A DNA stretch of 64,000 nt from Nelumbo lutea (GCA_022828595.1 JAKGHH010000004.1:51820922-51884921); one strand, 5' to 3'. Positions 34,090 through 46,604 are shown, numbered from the stretch's first letter. Numbers and translations are program-made. The notes: generated from the letters alone by a model not told the origin.

Positions 34090-34545
34090 TCGATTGTCCC
34101 AGTATGGATCATTTTTCCTTTTTTGCCTATGAACTTTTATGTTGAAAATTTACTTTGTTCAATTGCTATGGCAATTAGACCAGTGATTAAATTTGATAAA
34201 GGTACAACCACTCTTTCTATAACATTTGCAACTAGGGTTTGCATTGAACTTGATTTGTTAAAGAAACATTCAGTCAGAGTTTGGATCAGGTCTAGATGTG
34301 AAGGGTTCTGGCAAGATACTGTTTATGAAATACTTCCCTCATTTGATAATTGTTACAAGATTGGTCACTCATGGGAGGACTACAAACACAACAAATTCAA
34401 AAAAATATCTGATAAGTTTGAGAATATTCAAAAGAATTTTTCTAGTGAAAAACTAGTTGAACAATATGTACCAATGATCAAACCATCAGGGTATGATGTT
34501 CCTAAGATGATGGAAAAAAGAAACTTCTGCTGAAACTATTCTTGA
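34090..34545 (+). pseudogene. LINE ORF1 fragment (DUF4283 and CCHC-like)
   Basis: The 136-codon frame at 34123-34533 matches the nucleic-acid-binding ORF1 domain of plant LINEs. In the terminal zinc knuckle the pattern C-X2-C-X3-GH-X4-C is degraded: CYKIGHSWEDY keeps one Cys and the GH. It is interrupted directly downstream by the inserted AT-rich block. Confidence 0.75.
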
Positions 34546-34552
34546 TGAGGCT

Positions 34553-34860
34553 ATATATATATATATATATAACCAAAAAATATATACAAATATATATTTT
34601 GAAAATATGTATCTGATATATTTCAGAATATATATTTTTTCATATATATATTTATTATTTAAAACTAAAATATCTATATTTAATAGTTTTAAATATAAAA
34701 TATATATTAAAATTAAAACCGAAATATATATTTAAATATAATAGGTTTTTCATACAAAACTTGAGTTTTTTGTGCAAATATATCATAAATAACCAAAATT
34801 TTTTCAAAGCATAAACAAAACACAAATAAAATATATCAACTTTTAATATGCATTAAATTT
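34553..34860. repeat. TATA-rich low-complexity block
   Basis: TATATATA runs and near-palindromic AATATATATTT stretches, part of the DNA inserted between the ORF1 pieces of the LINE relic. Confidence 0.8.
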
Positions 34861-35009
34861 TAAAAATATTAAATAAAAAAATACTAACCTGTGAATGTGA
34901 TGCTTGAGTCTTGAGAAGTTGAAACTTGAGAGTTGAGATTTGAGAAGATGGAAGAGCCAAGTGAATGAGTGATATTGAAATTTGAAAATCTTGAGAGTGC
35001 TTGAGCCTT

Positions 35010-35375
35010 GAGAAGGCGGGCCAGGAAAGAAAGAGTCAAAGAAGAATGAAATTTGGAAGAAGACTAGGACTTGCAATGCTTAGAGAGTAGAGAACCTCTA
35101 GTCTAAGAAAGAAAAGACTCATATGTGCCTATTTGGTGTAAAAGATAGAACGAGTCAAAGAATAATGAAATTTGGAAGAAGACTAGGACTTGCAATACTT
35201 AGAGAGTATAGAACCTCTAGTCTAGGAAAGAAATGACTCCTATTTGCCTATTTCGTGTAAATGATAGTAGGATACCTTAGAGAGTATAGAACCTCTAGTC
35301 TAGGAAAGAAATGACTCCTATTTGCCTATTTCGTGTAAATGATAGTAGGATACCTTAGAGAGTAGAGAGCATCTC
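35010..35375. repeat. Compound minisatellite, 119-bp and 78-bp units
   Basis: The motif CTTAGAGAGTA-AGAACCTCTAGTCTA starts near 35080, 35199 and 35277, and its first part recurs near 35355. The first spacing is 119 bp, the next two 78 bp; the shorter unit lacks the GAACGAGTCAAAGAATAATG section. The two 78-bp copies are almost identical, so the duplication is recent relative to its surroundings. Confidence 0.9.
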
Positions 35376-38300
35376 ATTTAATCTTTCAAAAAATGCAAAA
35401 AACCAATCTTTCTAAAGGTGTAGGGACTAGGGATTTTGCTTTCCTTGCAATGCTTGCTATTAATGCTAATCCTAAAGACTATAAAGAATAGATTACGAAG
35501 GGCCTTTTGTTTCCTCTTAACTCTAATATCTTAAGAGGAATCTTTTAACTTTAAGAGAAAAATGGTTGTTCGTTTCCTCTTATCTATTATCTCTTAAAGT
35601 GCAATCATGCAACTTTTTTATTTTTTTAATGATACCCACAAAAAAGACAAACAAAAACTTTCATATATGGGGTCAAAATAGATATTTGATAATTTTTAGA
35701 ATTCAGAATTCATAACAACATTTTCTACATTCAAAGTTTCGAGGAAAAAAAGTTTGCCAATACCAATATACCTCTTAATGTAATTATTGCATTTTTAGAT
35801 GTCAGACTTCAAAGCAAAAGAAAATGCCCTAAGTTAGTAAGTAACTAGAAAGAAATAGGATAGAGATAACCTAGTTAGGTAACTCGGTTTAGTTCGGATT
35901 TCATGTGTGAAAACCAAAACCAAACTGAATTATTAGTTTACCCATCTTTACAACCTGAAACCGATTGGTGGTGAAGAAAAATTGACCAAATCGGGTTGGA
36001 TCAGGCCGATTTGGTCTGTTTGGCATTGTTTGTGAATAGCTCTAGCTGATACTACAACTAATGCTGAGAAAGTCCATGAACAACAAACTGTGCCTAACCA
36101 AATCACTCTAGAACGCCAAGATTAGATGTTACTAAAAATCCTATTGAGGTTTAGTAAACAAACCATTTGTAAATCTATGAAAAGACCCACATCCCGATGT
36201 TGAAGGATGAAACTTTACTTTTGGAAAAAAAAAACTGACAAAATTGGAGAACTTCCTGATAGTTAGGTACAATCTGAACTCTGAACACAAGAAGGATGGT
36301 TCACATATTTTTGTTGATTATTTAAAAAAATTCACCAAAAAATGGAAAATAGAGTAATAGTTTTGCACATCCTTTTTGAAGGTAAAGCACAAATAGTGTC
36401 TGATGTTGACAAAACAACAAAGAACAATGACATGGTCCCAATGACTCACTCTTTAGATACCCCACCTAATTAGCCCGTTGATGAGGAAATAGTAGTTGAA
36501 TCTGCCTTCCAACAAGTTAAACAAAAAGCACAAATGGGTCCAAACCCCCATCTGAAAGAAGAGTGACTCTAGATCCCAAGCAGGTCAAGGTGCACCCCTT
36601 TCCTTACATAATTAATGAATATTTTTTTGGAACACCAGAGGTTTGGGAAATGACCCCATTATACGTCAAATTAAAAAGTAGAATTTACGTGATATGGGCC
36701 TATTAGCTTTAGCTGAACCTAAAATTTCTACCACGAATATGCCATCTCTCATGCAAGGATTGAACTATGGTGTTTTCTAGTGAATAATGTTGACGATTTG
36801 TAGTTGGTGGTGTTCTGACACCCCAACCTACACAATTTCTTCTATTTTTTCCATGGACTATTATTTGTTGTTTAGTTGAGATGATGGGTTTGGACCCATT
36901 TGTGATTTTTGTTGTGCATGCAAGATGCTTTGTGTAGGAATGGAGACATTGATGTCTCTCACTAATGCATTGAATAGTATATGTTTTTCTTGCCTTCTAT
37001 TGGGAGATTTCAATGCCATTCTTGATCCTACTAAGAAGGTAGGTGGTCTTAATCTGAATCATCAATCCCCGAGTGAGTTTCAAGACTTTGTTTTTGCTAT
37101 TGGCTTATAGGACATTGGTTTTAGTGGGAATGTGTTTACTTGGTGTAATAATTGAAAAGGCCAAGCTTGTGTTTGGGTTTGGCTTGATTGTGGTTTGGTG
37201 AATAGTAACTGACTAACAAACCTTCCTACCTCTCTGGTTATTCATCTTAATAGTTTTTATTCTAATCATTGGCCTCTTTTATATAAGTTGTCTATTGATA
37301 TAGTCAGAAAGCCATCAATGTTTTAATTTCAACATATGTGGTTGAGTCATAATTCTTTTCTATCTATGGTAGCTGAGAACTGGAATCTCCCAACTCCGAT
37401 TACTTCTTTGCAGAACTTAGTTTTTAAGCCGAAACAACTTTGTAGAGGTCTTCGGACCTAGAACAAAAAAGTGTTTGGAGACCTTTTTCAGAATATTAAA
37501 TTAGCTAAACATGAGATGCTCATAAAGGAAATTGGTTATGCTAAGAGTAATTGATCAAAAGTTTGAATAGTTTGAGAGAAGCCAAAAAACTCATCATTGG
37601 CTTTTACAAGAAGAGAATTATTGTAAGCAAAAATCATGGGTGAAGCAGTTAATGGAAGGAAATCACAATATGAAATTCTTCCAATGCAACATTCAAGGCT
37701 AGTCAAATAGTCAATAAAATACTATGATGAAAGAAGTCAGTCTTAAAGACGGGTCCCTTGCTACAGATCCAAATCAGATTATTTTAGAGGGTATTTGGTA
37801 TTTTGAAAACATTCTAACAATGGAATCTTGTCATATGCTTGAAGTTCTTTTGAATGTTATTCTTCCCACTATTATAGACTCAGAAAATGTGTAACACATC
37901 CTCCCTTTAACTACAAAAGAGATTAAATCATAAGTTTTTTCTCTTTGTAAGGACAAAGCTCTTAGCCTTGATGGTTTCACTGGTTATTTCTATACCTCGT
38001 GCTTGGATATTATTTGTGAGGACACCAAGATTGTTGTTTGGGAATTCTTTAATGGTATGGATCTTCCTTTGAGCTATACTTCTGCTTACATTTCTTTAAT
38101 TTCTAAATGCTAGAGTCCATAAAGATTTGCTAATTGTAGAACAATTAGTGTTTGTAATTTTTCCTACAAAATTATTTCTAAAATATTGATGGATCGACTT
38201 AGTAGTCTTTTGGTGAAATTAATTTCCCTTCAGCATGTTGATTTTATTAAGGGGCAAAATGTCCTTGATAATATCAATCTAGCCCAAGAGTTAACTCAGG

Positions 38301-38822
38301 AGATTTACCATAAAATTAGAGGAAACAAAGTGATCATTAAACTGGACATGTTGAAAAGGCTTGATTGGGACTTCCTCTTTTTGGTTTTACCAAAATTTAT
38401 CTTTTCTGATGATTGGATTGTTTTAATTTGTAATGTTTTTTGCAACTACTAGTTTTCTATTAAAAACAAAGGAACCTTGTATGGTTATTTTATGTTATCC
38501 AAAGGTCTTCGACAGGGAGGTCCCTTATTCCCCTACCTCTTTATCATTATTGAAAAGGTCATAAGTAGAGGTTTGTCTAAATTGTTCTTTCATAATTTAG
38601 AGTTGTTTATCATGCGTCGAGAGGTTGTCTCTCTATCTCTCATTGCTTGTATGGAGATGATACGATCATCTTGTATAATGACTCTATTTTGGTAATAAAA
38701 AAAGTTGTTTCTATATCTTTACTAAAGCTTTTAAGACTCGATGTAACATGATTAAAATGGCTCTCGGCTTTGGCAAACAACAACTTTCTTGTACCTGTTT
38801 GGGAGTTCCATTACACTAAGGG

Positions 38823-39260
38823 AATGATGAATAGGTAATTACAACAAAGGGTAGTGATGATAAGATGAACACAATTAAATTTAATTACTACAAGAAACCT
38901 AAGCATATTAGAGAAACCTTCTAGAAACTGTATCCTCATTTGATGCTGGATAGGTTAAAAAATAACAAGAAGGGTGAAAATGCTAATGAATCCAATGTGC
39001 TAGATAATGAGAAGAGGTCTAATGAAGAGAAGTCCACTATGGAGTAATTAACAATTGTGAGAGTTGAATTTGAAAAATATGGGAAACTTCAGAATCACTT
39101 GGAAAGGGAAGTTAGCTCCATCTCTATAGGTAATTCAACATCTACAGCCTTTGCCCACTCAATGACTCGTGCCATTGCTAATCATGCATCCTTTTTCAAG
39201 TAATTGGTGTATCCTTTGGATTATTGGTTCAAGTTCATCTGATCACATGACTAGTATACC
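38823..39260 (+). pseudogene. copia 3 gag end and protease
   Basis: A degraded zinc knuckle, YYKKPKHIRETF at about 38885-38920, has lost its cysteines. The protease motif at 39215-39250 reads IIGSSSSDHMT where WIIDSGASDHMT is usual, so the catalytic Asp is gone. Stops separate the pieces. Confidence 0.75.
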
Positions 39261-39399
39261 TAACATATTTTCTACCAACTTTTACCTAGCCGAGATAAAA
39301 CTTCCCTTGTTGATGGTTCTCTTGTTCCTATTTTTGGAAAAAGATACATTAAAGCCACCAAGACCCTTACCCTACTTTCTGTCCTCTATGTATCTAAAC

Positions 39400-40470
39400 T
39401 TAATACTAACTTTCCTTTTTGTTAGTAGTTTAATTAAATCATTAAATTGCTGTATAACCTACTTTCCCACAAATTTTGTTTTCTAGGACGTGAAGTCTCA
39501 GAAAGTGATTAAAAGTGGCAATGAAGCGAACATGATACACTTGATTGACGTGCCTAAGAAGAACCAATTATCATCACAAAGGGTGGCCTTGGAGTCAATC
39601 ATGTCTAAGTCTTTTCATAAAAGTATGTTATGTCATTTTTATTTGGATCATTTGTCATTTTCTTCTTTGCATCTTTTATTTCCCGAGTTGTGCAAAAGTG
39701 TTAGTCTTTCTAGTCTATAATGTGAGTCATGTCAGTTATTAAAGCATTGTAGAAATTCTTATCCCTTAAAAAATAAAAGATTCAAATTTCCTTTTGATAA
39801 TGTGCATTTTGATGTGTGTGGGTCGTATAATATGCCTTTCTATTGGAGGTTATAAATACTTCATTTTGTTCATTGATGATTTTTCCAGATATACATGAAT
39901 TTATTTGACGCATTCTCATAATGGGGTTCCAAAATTAATAAGGCAATTTCATGAACTTGTTCTCACTTAGTTTAAAACTCATATCAAAGTATTCTGATAT
40001 GATAATGCTAAGGAGTATTTTGATAATGATCTTTTTACATATCTTGCTAACTTTAGAGTTATTCATCAAAGCTCTTGTCCTTGCACCCTCAACAAAATGG
40101 GGTAACTAAAAAGAGAAATTAATATGTTTATGAAATTTTTAGAAGCATTTTGTTTGCCTCCCATGTTCCTAAAAAATATTGGGGAAACATTTTTCTTACA
40201 AAAACTTATTTGATTAATCGTTTACCTTCATGGTTCCTTGGGTTCAATTCTCCTTTTAGTCTTTTCTTCCCTAACGAGGATATATTCTCTATACCTATCA
40301 GAGTGTTTGGTTGTGTATTTGATATGTACATATCCCCAATTCACAAAGGCACAAACTTGAATGAAAGGCCAGGAAATGAATATTTCTTGGGTATGCCTCC
40401 ACACAAAGGGGTTACTGTTGCTATGACTCTCTTAGTGGCACCCGGTTTGTTTCCATGGGTGTCACATTTA
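39400..40470 (+). pseudogene. copia 3 integrase
   Basis: The zinc module with LDHLSFSSLHLLFP and CESC is at 39640-39740. Core remnants are at 39800-40300, with VHFDVCG, a CDNAKEYF-like segment and KKYWGNIFLTKTYLINRLP. Frame changes occur about every 100-250 bases. Confidence 0.75.
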
Positions 40471-40859
40471 TGAGTCGTCTCCTTTTTATCTAGTTCTTTC
40501 CCATGGGGGAAAAATTTGTTTTTTTTTTTATATTTCTCTCCCAACTCTTGTCTTTGGTGACATCTCTAGTGAGTCATCAGTTATTCCTAGTTTTATTATT
40601 CCTCCTACTAGTCTTCCTTTGTCTACCACCCAGCTGAGGAGAATTTATCTTCAATACAGATATGGATAGGTTGTTCCCCCTCCATCACAAGAGCCTCTTG
40701 GACCTCCCATCTTATAAGAGGAGTGGATCCAACATCTAATTTGCCTTCACCCATTATATCAGACATTGGCCTTACCATTGCCATACAAAAAGGTAAATGG
40801 AAATGTATTGCACATTGAATTTCTAAACACCTTTCTTATGGCTTGATATCTCCCTCTTA

Positions 40860-41474
40860 TTACTCCCTTTTAGCCTCCATAAGTTATCTATTGATGCAAA
40901 CCTGTTCCAAAATATGTGTTGGATTTATTAATTGAGATGGGTAAACTTGTTCCAATACCTATTGATGCAAATCATAAGTTATCTACCACCGATGGGGAGT
41001 TATTGACTAATAGGGGAGTGTTTCAGAGGCTTGTGGGGAAGTTGTTATACATATGTATGATACAACCTAATACATCTTATGCAATGAGTGCAATCAACCA
41101 ATTTATGCATGCTCCTAAAGACACATTTATTTGTTGCTGAAAGGATATTTTGATATTTGAAGGGATCTCTAGGGAAAGGTCTTCTATTTGTTAACCATGG
41201 ACATAAGAGGATAGAGGCATATACAGATGTAGATTGGGCATGAAGCATTGATGACAGGAGGTTTATGCTTGGATGTTGCACCCTCGTTGCTAGTAATTTA
41301 GTTTCTTGGAGAAATAAGAATTAAGTGTTTTGACAAGATCTTCAGTAGAAGCAGAACATAGAGCAATGGCTCAAGGGGTGTCAGAATTGTTATGACTTAT
41401 ATCATTGCTAGGAGAGTTGGGTATTAGTTATTACAAACCAATGATGTTGTATTATGATAACCAGGTTGCTATCA
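40860..41474 (+). pseudogene. copia 3 RT end and RNase H, first part
   Basis: The frame resumes at about 40905 in the KYVLDLLIEMGK block, downstream of the catalytic YVDD region, so most of the RT core has been lost between about 40470 and 40905. It continues through LVGKLLYICMIQPNTSYAMS to an RNase H segment that ends at the insertion point 41474 within DNQVAI. Confidence 0.75.
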
Positions 41475-42696
41475 AGGTTCAAATATCGAAAACGCAAGTG
41501 TATTGTAAAGGCAATTTTAATAGACGTATCAGGATACGCATTGGAAACGTTATGCGTATCAGAGAAAAACTAATTAGATACACATAGATACACTTGGAAA
41601 CACTATAAATACTTTAATAAATCATAAAAATACATCAACAACACTAAATATAAGACCTCAATGTGGTATATATACATTAAATTAATATATTTTAATGGTT
41701 CATGAAGAAATATATTATGGCTAATTATAATTTCATTAAAAACCCTATGCTTAACTATAATTTATAAATTATAATTCTCGAGTTTTAGTGTTTTATGGGA
41801 TGGGAAAACCCCAACTCTCCCATCCAACCATAAAACATGCATTGGCACAATTTCTGTGCGAAAATATAATTAATAATTATTTATTATTCATTTCCAAAAA
41901 GTATAAAATAATAAATAAACATTATATAATATATTCAAAAAGTAGTTATTAAAAAAGAAATATCAATTTTTTTGTGGATATGGTAGATCATCCATAGAGT
42001 TATAATATATTCAATTATTGTGATCAAATAATAAAATAAATAAATAAATTATTATAATTATAAAAATATAAAAAGATAATAATTATTAAATAAGAAATTT
42101 CAGTTGCTCTATGGATATGATAGATAAATCCATGGATCTAACATATTTAGTCTTAATAGGCAAAGAAAAAATACATTTTCAAATTTTTTGTTAATTTATA
42201 TTTTCCCCAAATATCTTCATGAAATTTCCATAAATCTCACCAAAAACACAAAAAAATGTGATTTTGAATGTAAGAAATGTATATCAATATAAATTTAAAC
42301 ATTCAAGAGAAAAAAAGGAAATCACAAGATATTATAAAAAATTGAAATAAAAAACCTATTTTGCCCTATTTTTTTCAAACTTTGAAAAAATCTTAAAAAA
42401 ATAATGATTTACACATGTTTCTTGCATACTTTTGCAAATTTAGCACTCTAGGAATGAAGTTTGGAACTTTAGAGTCACTTGGGGGGTGAAATAAGCCTTA
42501 TTTCAGGGAAAAGAAGCTTGCTTCCCCCTAATTTTTTTAGTTTTTAGCCATATATTTTTCATTGATACACTACCGATACGCTCCGATATGCCACCGATAG
42601 GCATGAAAAAAGATGAAATGTCTAATTTCCATGTGTAATCCGTATCTATTTTTCAAAGATACAATACGATATGCCCAATATCTATTTTTAAACCTT
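41474..42696. mobile_element. TIR DNA element with GATACG words, in copia 3 RNase H
   Basis: The left end AAGGTTCAAATATCG and the right end ...CTATTTTTAAACCTT form an imperfect inverted repeat. The 11-bp direct repeat GGTTGCTATCA flanks it perfectly (41464-41474 and 42697-42707; one base is shared with the TIR). Both ends are studded with GATACG/CGTATC/CGATA words, while the middle (41600-42500) is AT-rich without coding capacity. A 9-11 bp duplication suggests a Mutator-like non-autonomous element. Confidence 0.8.
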
Positions 42697-42915
42697 GGTT
42701 GCTATCATTATAACTCACAACCTCATTCAGTATAACAAACCCAAACATATTGAAGTAGATAGACATTTTATATGGGAGAGAATATCATCTAGAGAAATCT
42801 ATCTTCCATTTATTGTGTGAGAACAATTGGCAGATATTATTTCTAAGGGATTTCTTATGGCTAAGTTACAACACTACATAAGTAAGTTGGGCATGATCAA
42901 TATCCATGCTTAGCT
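42697..42915 (+). pseudogene. copia 3 RNase H, second part
   Basis: This resumes the coding sequence after the inserted element: VAIIITHNLIQYNKPKHIEVDRHF, then a stop and ADIISKGFL and SKLGMINIH, the normal copia C-terminus just before the LTR. Confidence 0.82.
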
Positions 42916-42925
42916 TGATGAGGAG

Positions 42926-43264
42926 TGTTGAGATATTGGGCCAAAAACTCTCTGGTAGGCCCTTTGTTTATTTCTTTTTATTTGTTATCATTATGGGCTT
43001 TGGTTATTATGGGCCTTAGGCCCCATTTTTATGATTATCTCATTTATTCCCTTATTCTTGTTAACAACCACCTTACTAAGGGCAATTATGTAGACTTGCT
43101 TTTAATTATTATAGATCAAATAAAATAAAAAAGAAGGCTGGGAGAGCTATGAACTCTTCTTCCCAAAATTACTTTCATTCATCTTTTCTCTTCTTCTTCT
43201 TCTTCTCACTGCTTCAGATCTATCTTTTCCTTTTTTTATTGATTAAACCCATTGTTTTACAACA
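42926..43264 (+). repeat. copia 3, 3' LTR
   Basis: Begins TGTTGAGATATTGGG and ends TTTTACAACA, a TGTTG...CAACA inverted end pair. It shares blocks with the LTR of copia 2. The right boundary is deduced from the terminal inverted repeat, because no partner LTR is present. Confidence 0.7.
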
Positions 43265-44314
43265 TCATATGTCAACTGATTTAATATATTTTAAGTTAGG
43301 ATTATATATTTTTATATATTATTAATTAATATTTTAATTTACATTACAAAAAATGAAAATATTATTTATCAAACATTTGAGAATTGATTTTTTAGTTGAC
43401 ATTTTTGTTAATGTTAAAAATTATAAATAGTAAAATAGAAAAAATGATATAATAATTTAAATATAATGGTTGCATATGTTTTGTGTCTTGGTCTTTAAAA
43501 AATAAAATAAGAATGATTTGTACGTATATTAAAATTGCAATATATTTCTTCATACATAATTAAAATATACAATTCCTATGTATTTATACATTATTTGTTG
43601 TTATTTTAACATTAAACTTGGTGTTAGTAATATATTTGTGGAATTTATATTTATTTTCTTAGTGTATCTAAGTGTTTCCATATTTTACATCCATATCTAT
43701 TCATTTTCAAAGCCCATCTTTGTTTGCATCCATATTCGAATTGTCCAATATGATACTTGATACCAATACTTTAATCACTGTATCAAACACCCATTGATAA
43801 GTATCGTGTGGAAATTTTAAAAAATTTGAACTGACACCCACTGATACATATCATGTGGAAATTTCGAACCTCCTCACCTTGATTGGTTATTCCTAGCTCT
43901 TCGAACAACTGAGAAAAAAGACCCACCAGATTGTCCCCATCAAACATACGATGGACTGTATATATGGCCCCATGATAATATAAAATGTGGGCACAAAATT
44001 TGTTTGCCCTCTTAAGAAAACAAATTGGGATCTGCTTGTAGAGAACACCTCATACCAATCTCCTAGCCACATCCCACCATGTATTGGGAACATCTCCCCA
44101 TGAATAATAAATACAAGTATGGGAGATGCTCTTGATGTGTGGCCAAGACATTCTATGAGATACGCTATATGAGGAGCAAATCCATACTCCAAGAAAACGA
44201 GGCATTATTAAATTCTAAAATTGGGGGTTGGGGATATGCTACCAACCTAATGCTCTCAACACTGTTCCAACAAGTTGTTGCACCCGTAAATTAACAACAT
44301 CTTCTATAGTTTAG
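43265..44314. other. AT-rich intergenic with a GATAC-word patch
   Basis: At about 43660-43870 words such as TATCTAAGTGTTTCCAT, TGATACTTGATACC and GATAAGTATCGTGTGG recur, resembling the ends of the element at 41474-42696; probably a fragment of a relative. The minus-strand frame at 43893-44192 has no recognised domain. Confidence 0.45.
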
Positions 44315-44559
44315 GCTGCATTTATTTGTGGTATAAAACAACACCATCTGTTAGGTTTTATTGGCATTTGGATATAGTACAAAATGTCATTAACAGTGTG
44401 GTTTTAAAGGCATTTGGGTGGAGGTTAGGCTTACATCATAAATCCATGTAAAACGTCACTTATAATGAAGTTTTACACTTTTTTCAACGGTTTATTTTTT
44501 TTTTCAAGCGGTTCGTGTTAAACTCCACTAATAGAGATTTACACTCCAAACAAACGTAG
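44315..44559. mobile_element. Probable MITE
   Basis: The left end GGCTGCATTTATTTGTGG and the inverse of the right end, CTACGTTTGTTTGGAGTG, are partly complementary, as in plant MITEs that begin G-C-T-G-C-G-T-T-T-G. TTA precedes the left end, but no clear duplication follows the right end. Confidence 0.45.
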
Positions 44560-44576
44560 TTGAGAGCGTTGTTGGG

Positions 44577-44578
<2 letters not shown>

Positions 44579-44640
<62 letters not shown>
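44579..44640. repeat. Compound (TC)n(TA)n microsatellite
   Basis: About fifteen TC units followed by about sixteen TA units. Confidence 0.97.
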
Positions 44641-44642
<2 letters not shown>

Positions 44643-46496
44643 CATTGAGAGAAGCTATTTATCTATTTTCTCTATTTGCATTTTCTCTTATTTTATTTTG
44701 TTTTGAAAATATAAAACAATAATCATTGCTTATTTTGATTAGATTAATAAAATTGCACACTATTAGAGATAGACCTTTGGGTTTTCCAATGCTTATTATT
44801 TTAATGCATATTATTATTACATTTAAAAAAGACATTTAAGAGAGAGAGAGAGAGACATTTGGGTTTTCCAAGACCTCTTATTTAATGCATGTTACTATTA
44901 CATTTAAAAGAGAAAGAGAAAATAGTAATAATATAATTAGGTTGAGGTTAAACAATAAAAAAATTATTAATTTAAAAATCCACTAAATTTTCACTCAAAA
45001 TAAATATTAACAAAACTTAGTAAATATTAAAATTGTGTTTAAATTTCACTTAAAAATCAAACTTAATAAGCACTAATAAAATAAGAAATTTAAATATAAA
45101 AAATATTAATTGATACTTTTAAACTTTTAATAATATTATTAGATAACTTATGAGTTGAGACCTTTATTGTACATAATGAACTCATTAAAAATGAAAAAAA
45201 TTAAAGAAAATTTTAAATGTAGAACCCATTTTATTAATAGTATTTTATTGCAAAAATTATTGAATAATAATGAAAAATATCAATAATTAATTAAAAATAA
45301 GAAATAAAAAAAATATTAATCGATAGTTTTAATAATATTATTAGATAACTTTGTATTAATGCATTTTTAATTAATTAATAATTTTTATGAGTTGAGATCT
45401 TTATTGTACATAATGAAATCATTAAAAATGATAAAAATTAATGAAAATTTAAAATGTAGAACATGTTTTATTAATAGTATTTTATTGTAAAATTACTCAT
45501 ATGAAAAAATTACTAAATAATAATGAAAAAGTACCAACAATTAATTAAAAATCAGGAAAATTATGAAAAACATAACATAATTAAAATAATAAAAATATTT
45601 TATATTAATAAGGGTATTTATTGATTATAATTAAAAAGTACAATTAATAGTATTTTATTATTAAAAAATACCAAAAATTATTAAAAAATACCCAAGCTAG
45701 AAATTTTTGAAAAATATTGAAAATTAGTTGTATTTTTATTAATTATGGTATTTATTTAGTTATTTAATTTATTTTTACTGAAAGCAAATGAAAATTAATT
45801 TTGTAGTGACTAATATGCAAAAATAAATTATGAAAATGTTGAAAATTATTGAAAAATATTCATATGCAAAAATTATTGAATAATAATGAAAAAATACCAA
45901 AAATTCTGAAAAACCTAAAGCTTAATTAGAATACTAAAAATAATTTAAACAATTAAATTAATTGTATTTTATTGCAAAAAAATACCAAATGATAATGAAA
46001 AAATAATGCATTTTAATTATTAATAATAATATAATTAATAATTATTATTTTTAAACTCTTATTAATAATAATTATAATTGAAGATATAAATAGTAGAAAA
46101 TTATATTTAATTAGTTTTAGCCAATAAATTAGCTATATTTGTGAAAATATGTTAATTCCTGAAATTACTCTATTTTAAATAAATATAGCAATTTAATAAT
46201 TATAATATTTTAATAATTACTAAAAAGTAACAAATCGTTTATCACTTAAGTAACTATTAGATCTATAAATTTGTAGGATTAAGCGATTATTTTCTTTTGA
46301 GTTAGGTCTACCTGAGATATGCACCATGCCCACACATTATCAAGGATAATGAGATTCAGAGTCTAATTGGGTATCAAACTTTTGGAGTACAATGATGACT
46401 TTAGCGAATAGGGCCCAAGCTAAATAACCCCTAATAAGCTCAACTTGGAAGTTATATGCATATCTGGTAAATATTATTATATAATATTTAAATAAC

Positions 46497-46531
<35 letters not shown>

Positions 46532-46600
46532 GTTATATATATTTATACTAAACTACAATTAAATAAAAATTTTAATTTGTAAAAACCCATAGTTTTATAA
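44641..46600. other. Very AT-rich desert with internal duplications
   Basis: Mostly A and T with few G or C. An imperfect duplication with a 237-bp offset covers about 45070-45556: the phrase GAGTTGAGA-CTTTATTGTACATAATGAA starts at 45152 and 45389, and TTATTAATAGTATTTTATTG follows both. Weaker echoes occur to about 46000. An AG-rich run lies at 44841-44853 and a TA run at 46500-46527. No gene. Confidence 0.7.
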
Positions 46601-46604
46601 TTAG

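Larger units (their letters stand above)
34020..38820 (+). mobile_element. Old LINE relic, split by later DNA
   Basis: LINE coding pieces in order on the plus strand. ORF1 with a DUF4283/zinc-knuckle-type domain is at about 34090-34545 (ENLLCSIAMAI, ATRVCIELDLLKK, FDNCYKIGHSWEDY). The rest of ORF1 is from about 36045 (ADTTTNAEKVHEQQ). Endonuclease starts at about 36610 (NTRGLGND, LLGDFNAILD). RT is at about 37880-38815 (DFIKGQNVLDNI, KGLRQGGPLFPYLF, LGVPLH). Almost every domain is broken by stops. About 1.5 kb of foreign AT-rich and minisatellite DNA (34546-36044) separates the ORF1 parts. It ends abruptly at about 38820, where copia gag starts. Confidence 0.82.
38823..43264 (+). mobile_element. 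5'-truncated Ty1/copia relic (copia 3)
   Basis: Gag, protease, integrase, RT remnant and RNase H pieces are followed by one LTR (42926-43264). No 5' LTR or primer binding site is present; gag begins right at the end of the LINE relic. Stops occur in every domain, the RT core is deleted, and a DNA element interrupts RNase H. The LTR resembles that of copia 2. Confidence 0.85.

Noticed and set aside
34843..35076. 77-codon minus-strand frame
   Set aside because: It overlaps the minisatellite start and is made of Phe/Ser-rich repeat translation.
43893..44192. 99-codon minus-strand frame
   Set aside because: No recognisable family, AT-rich surroundings, adjacent to transposon debris; most likely chance.
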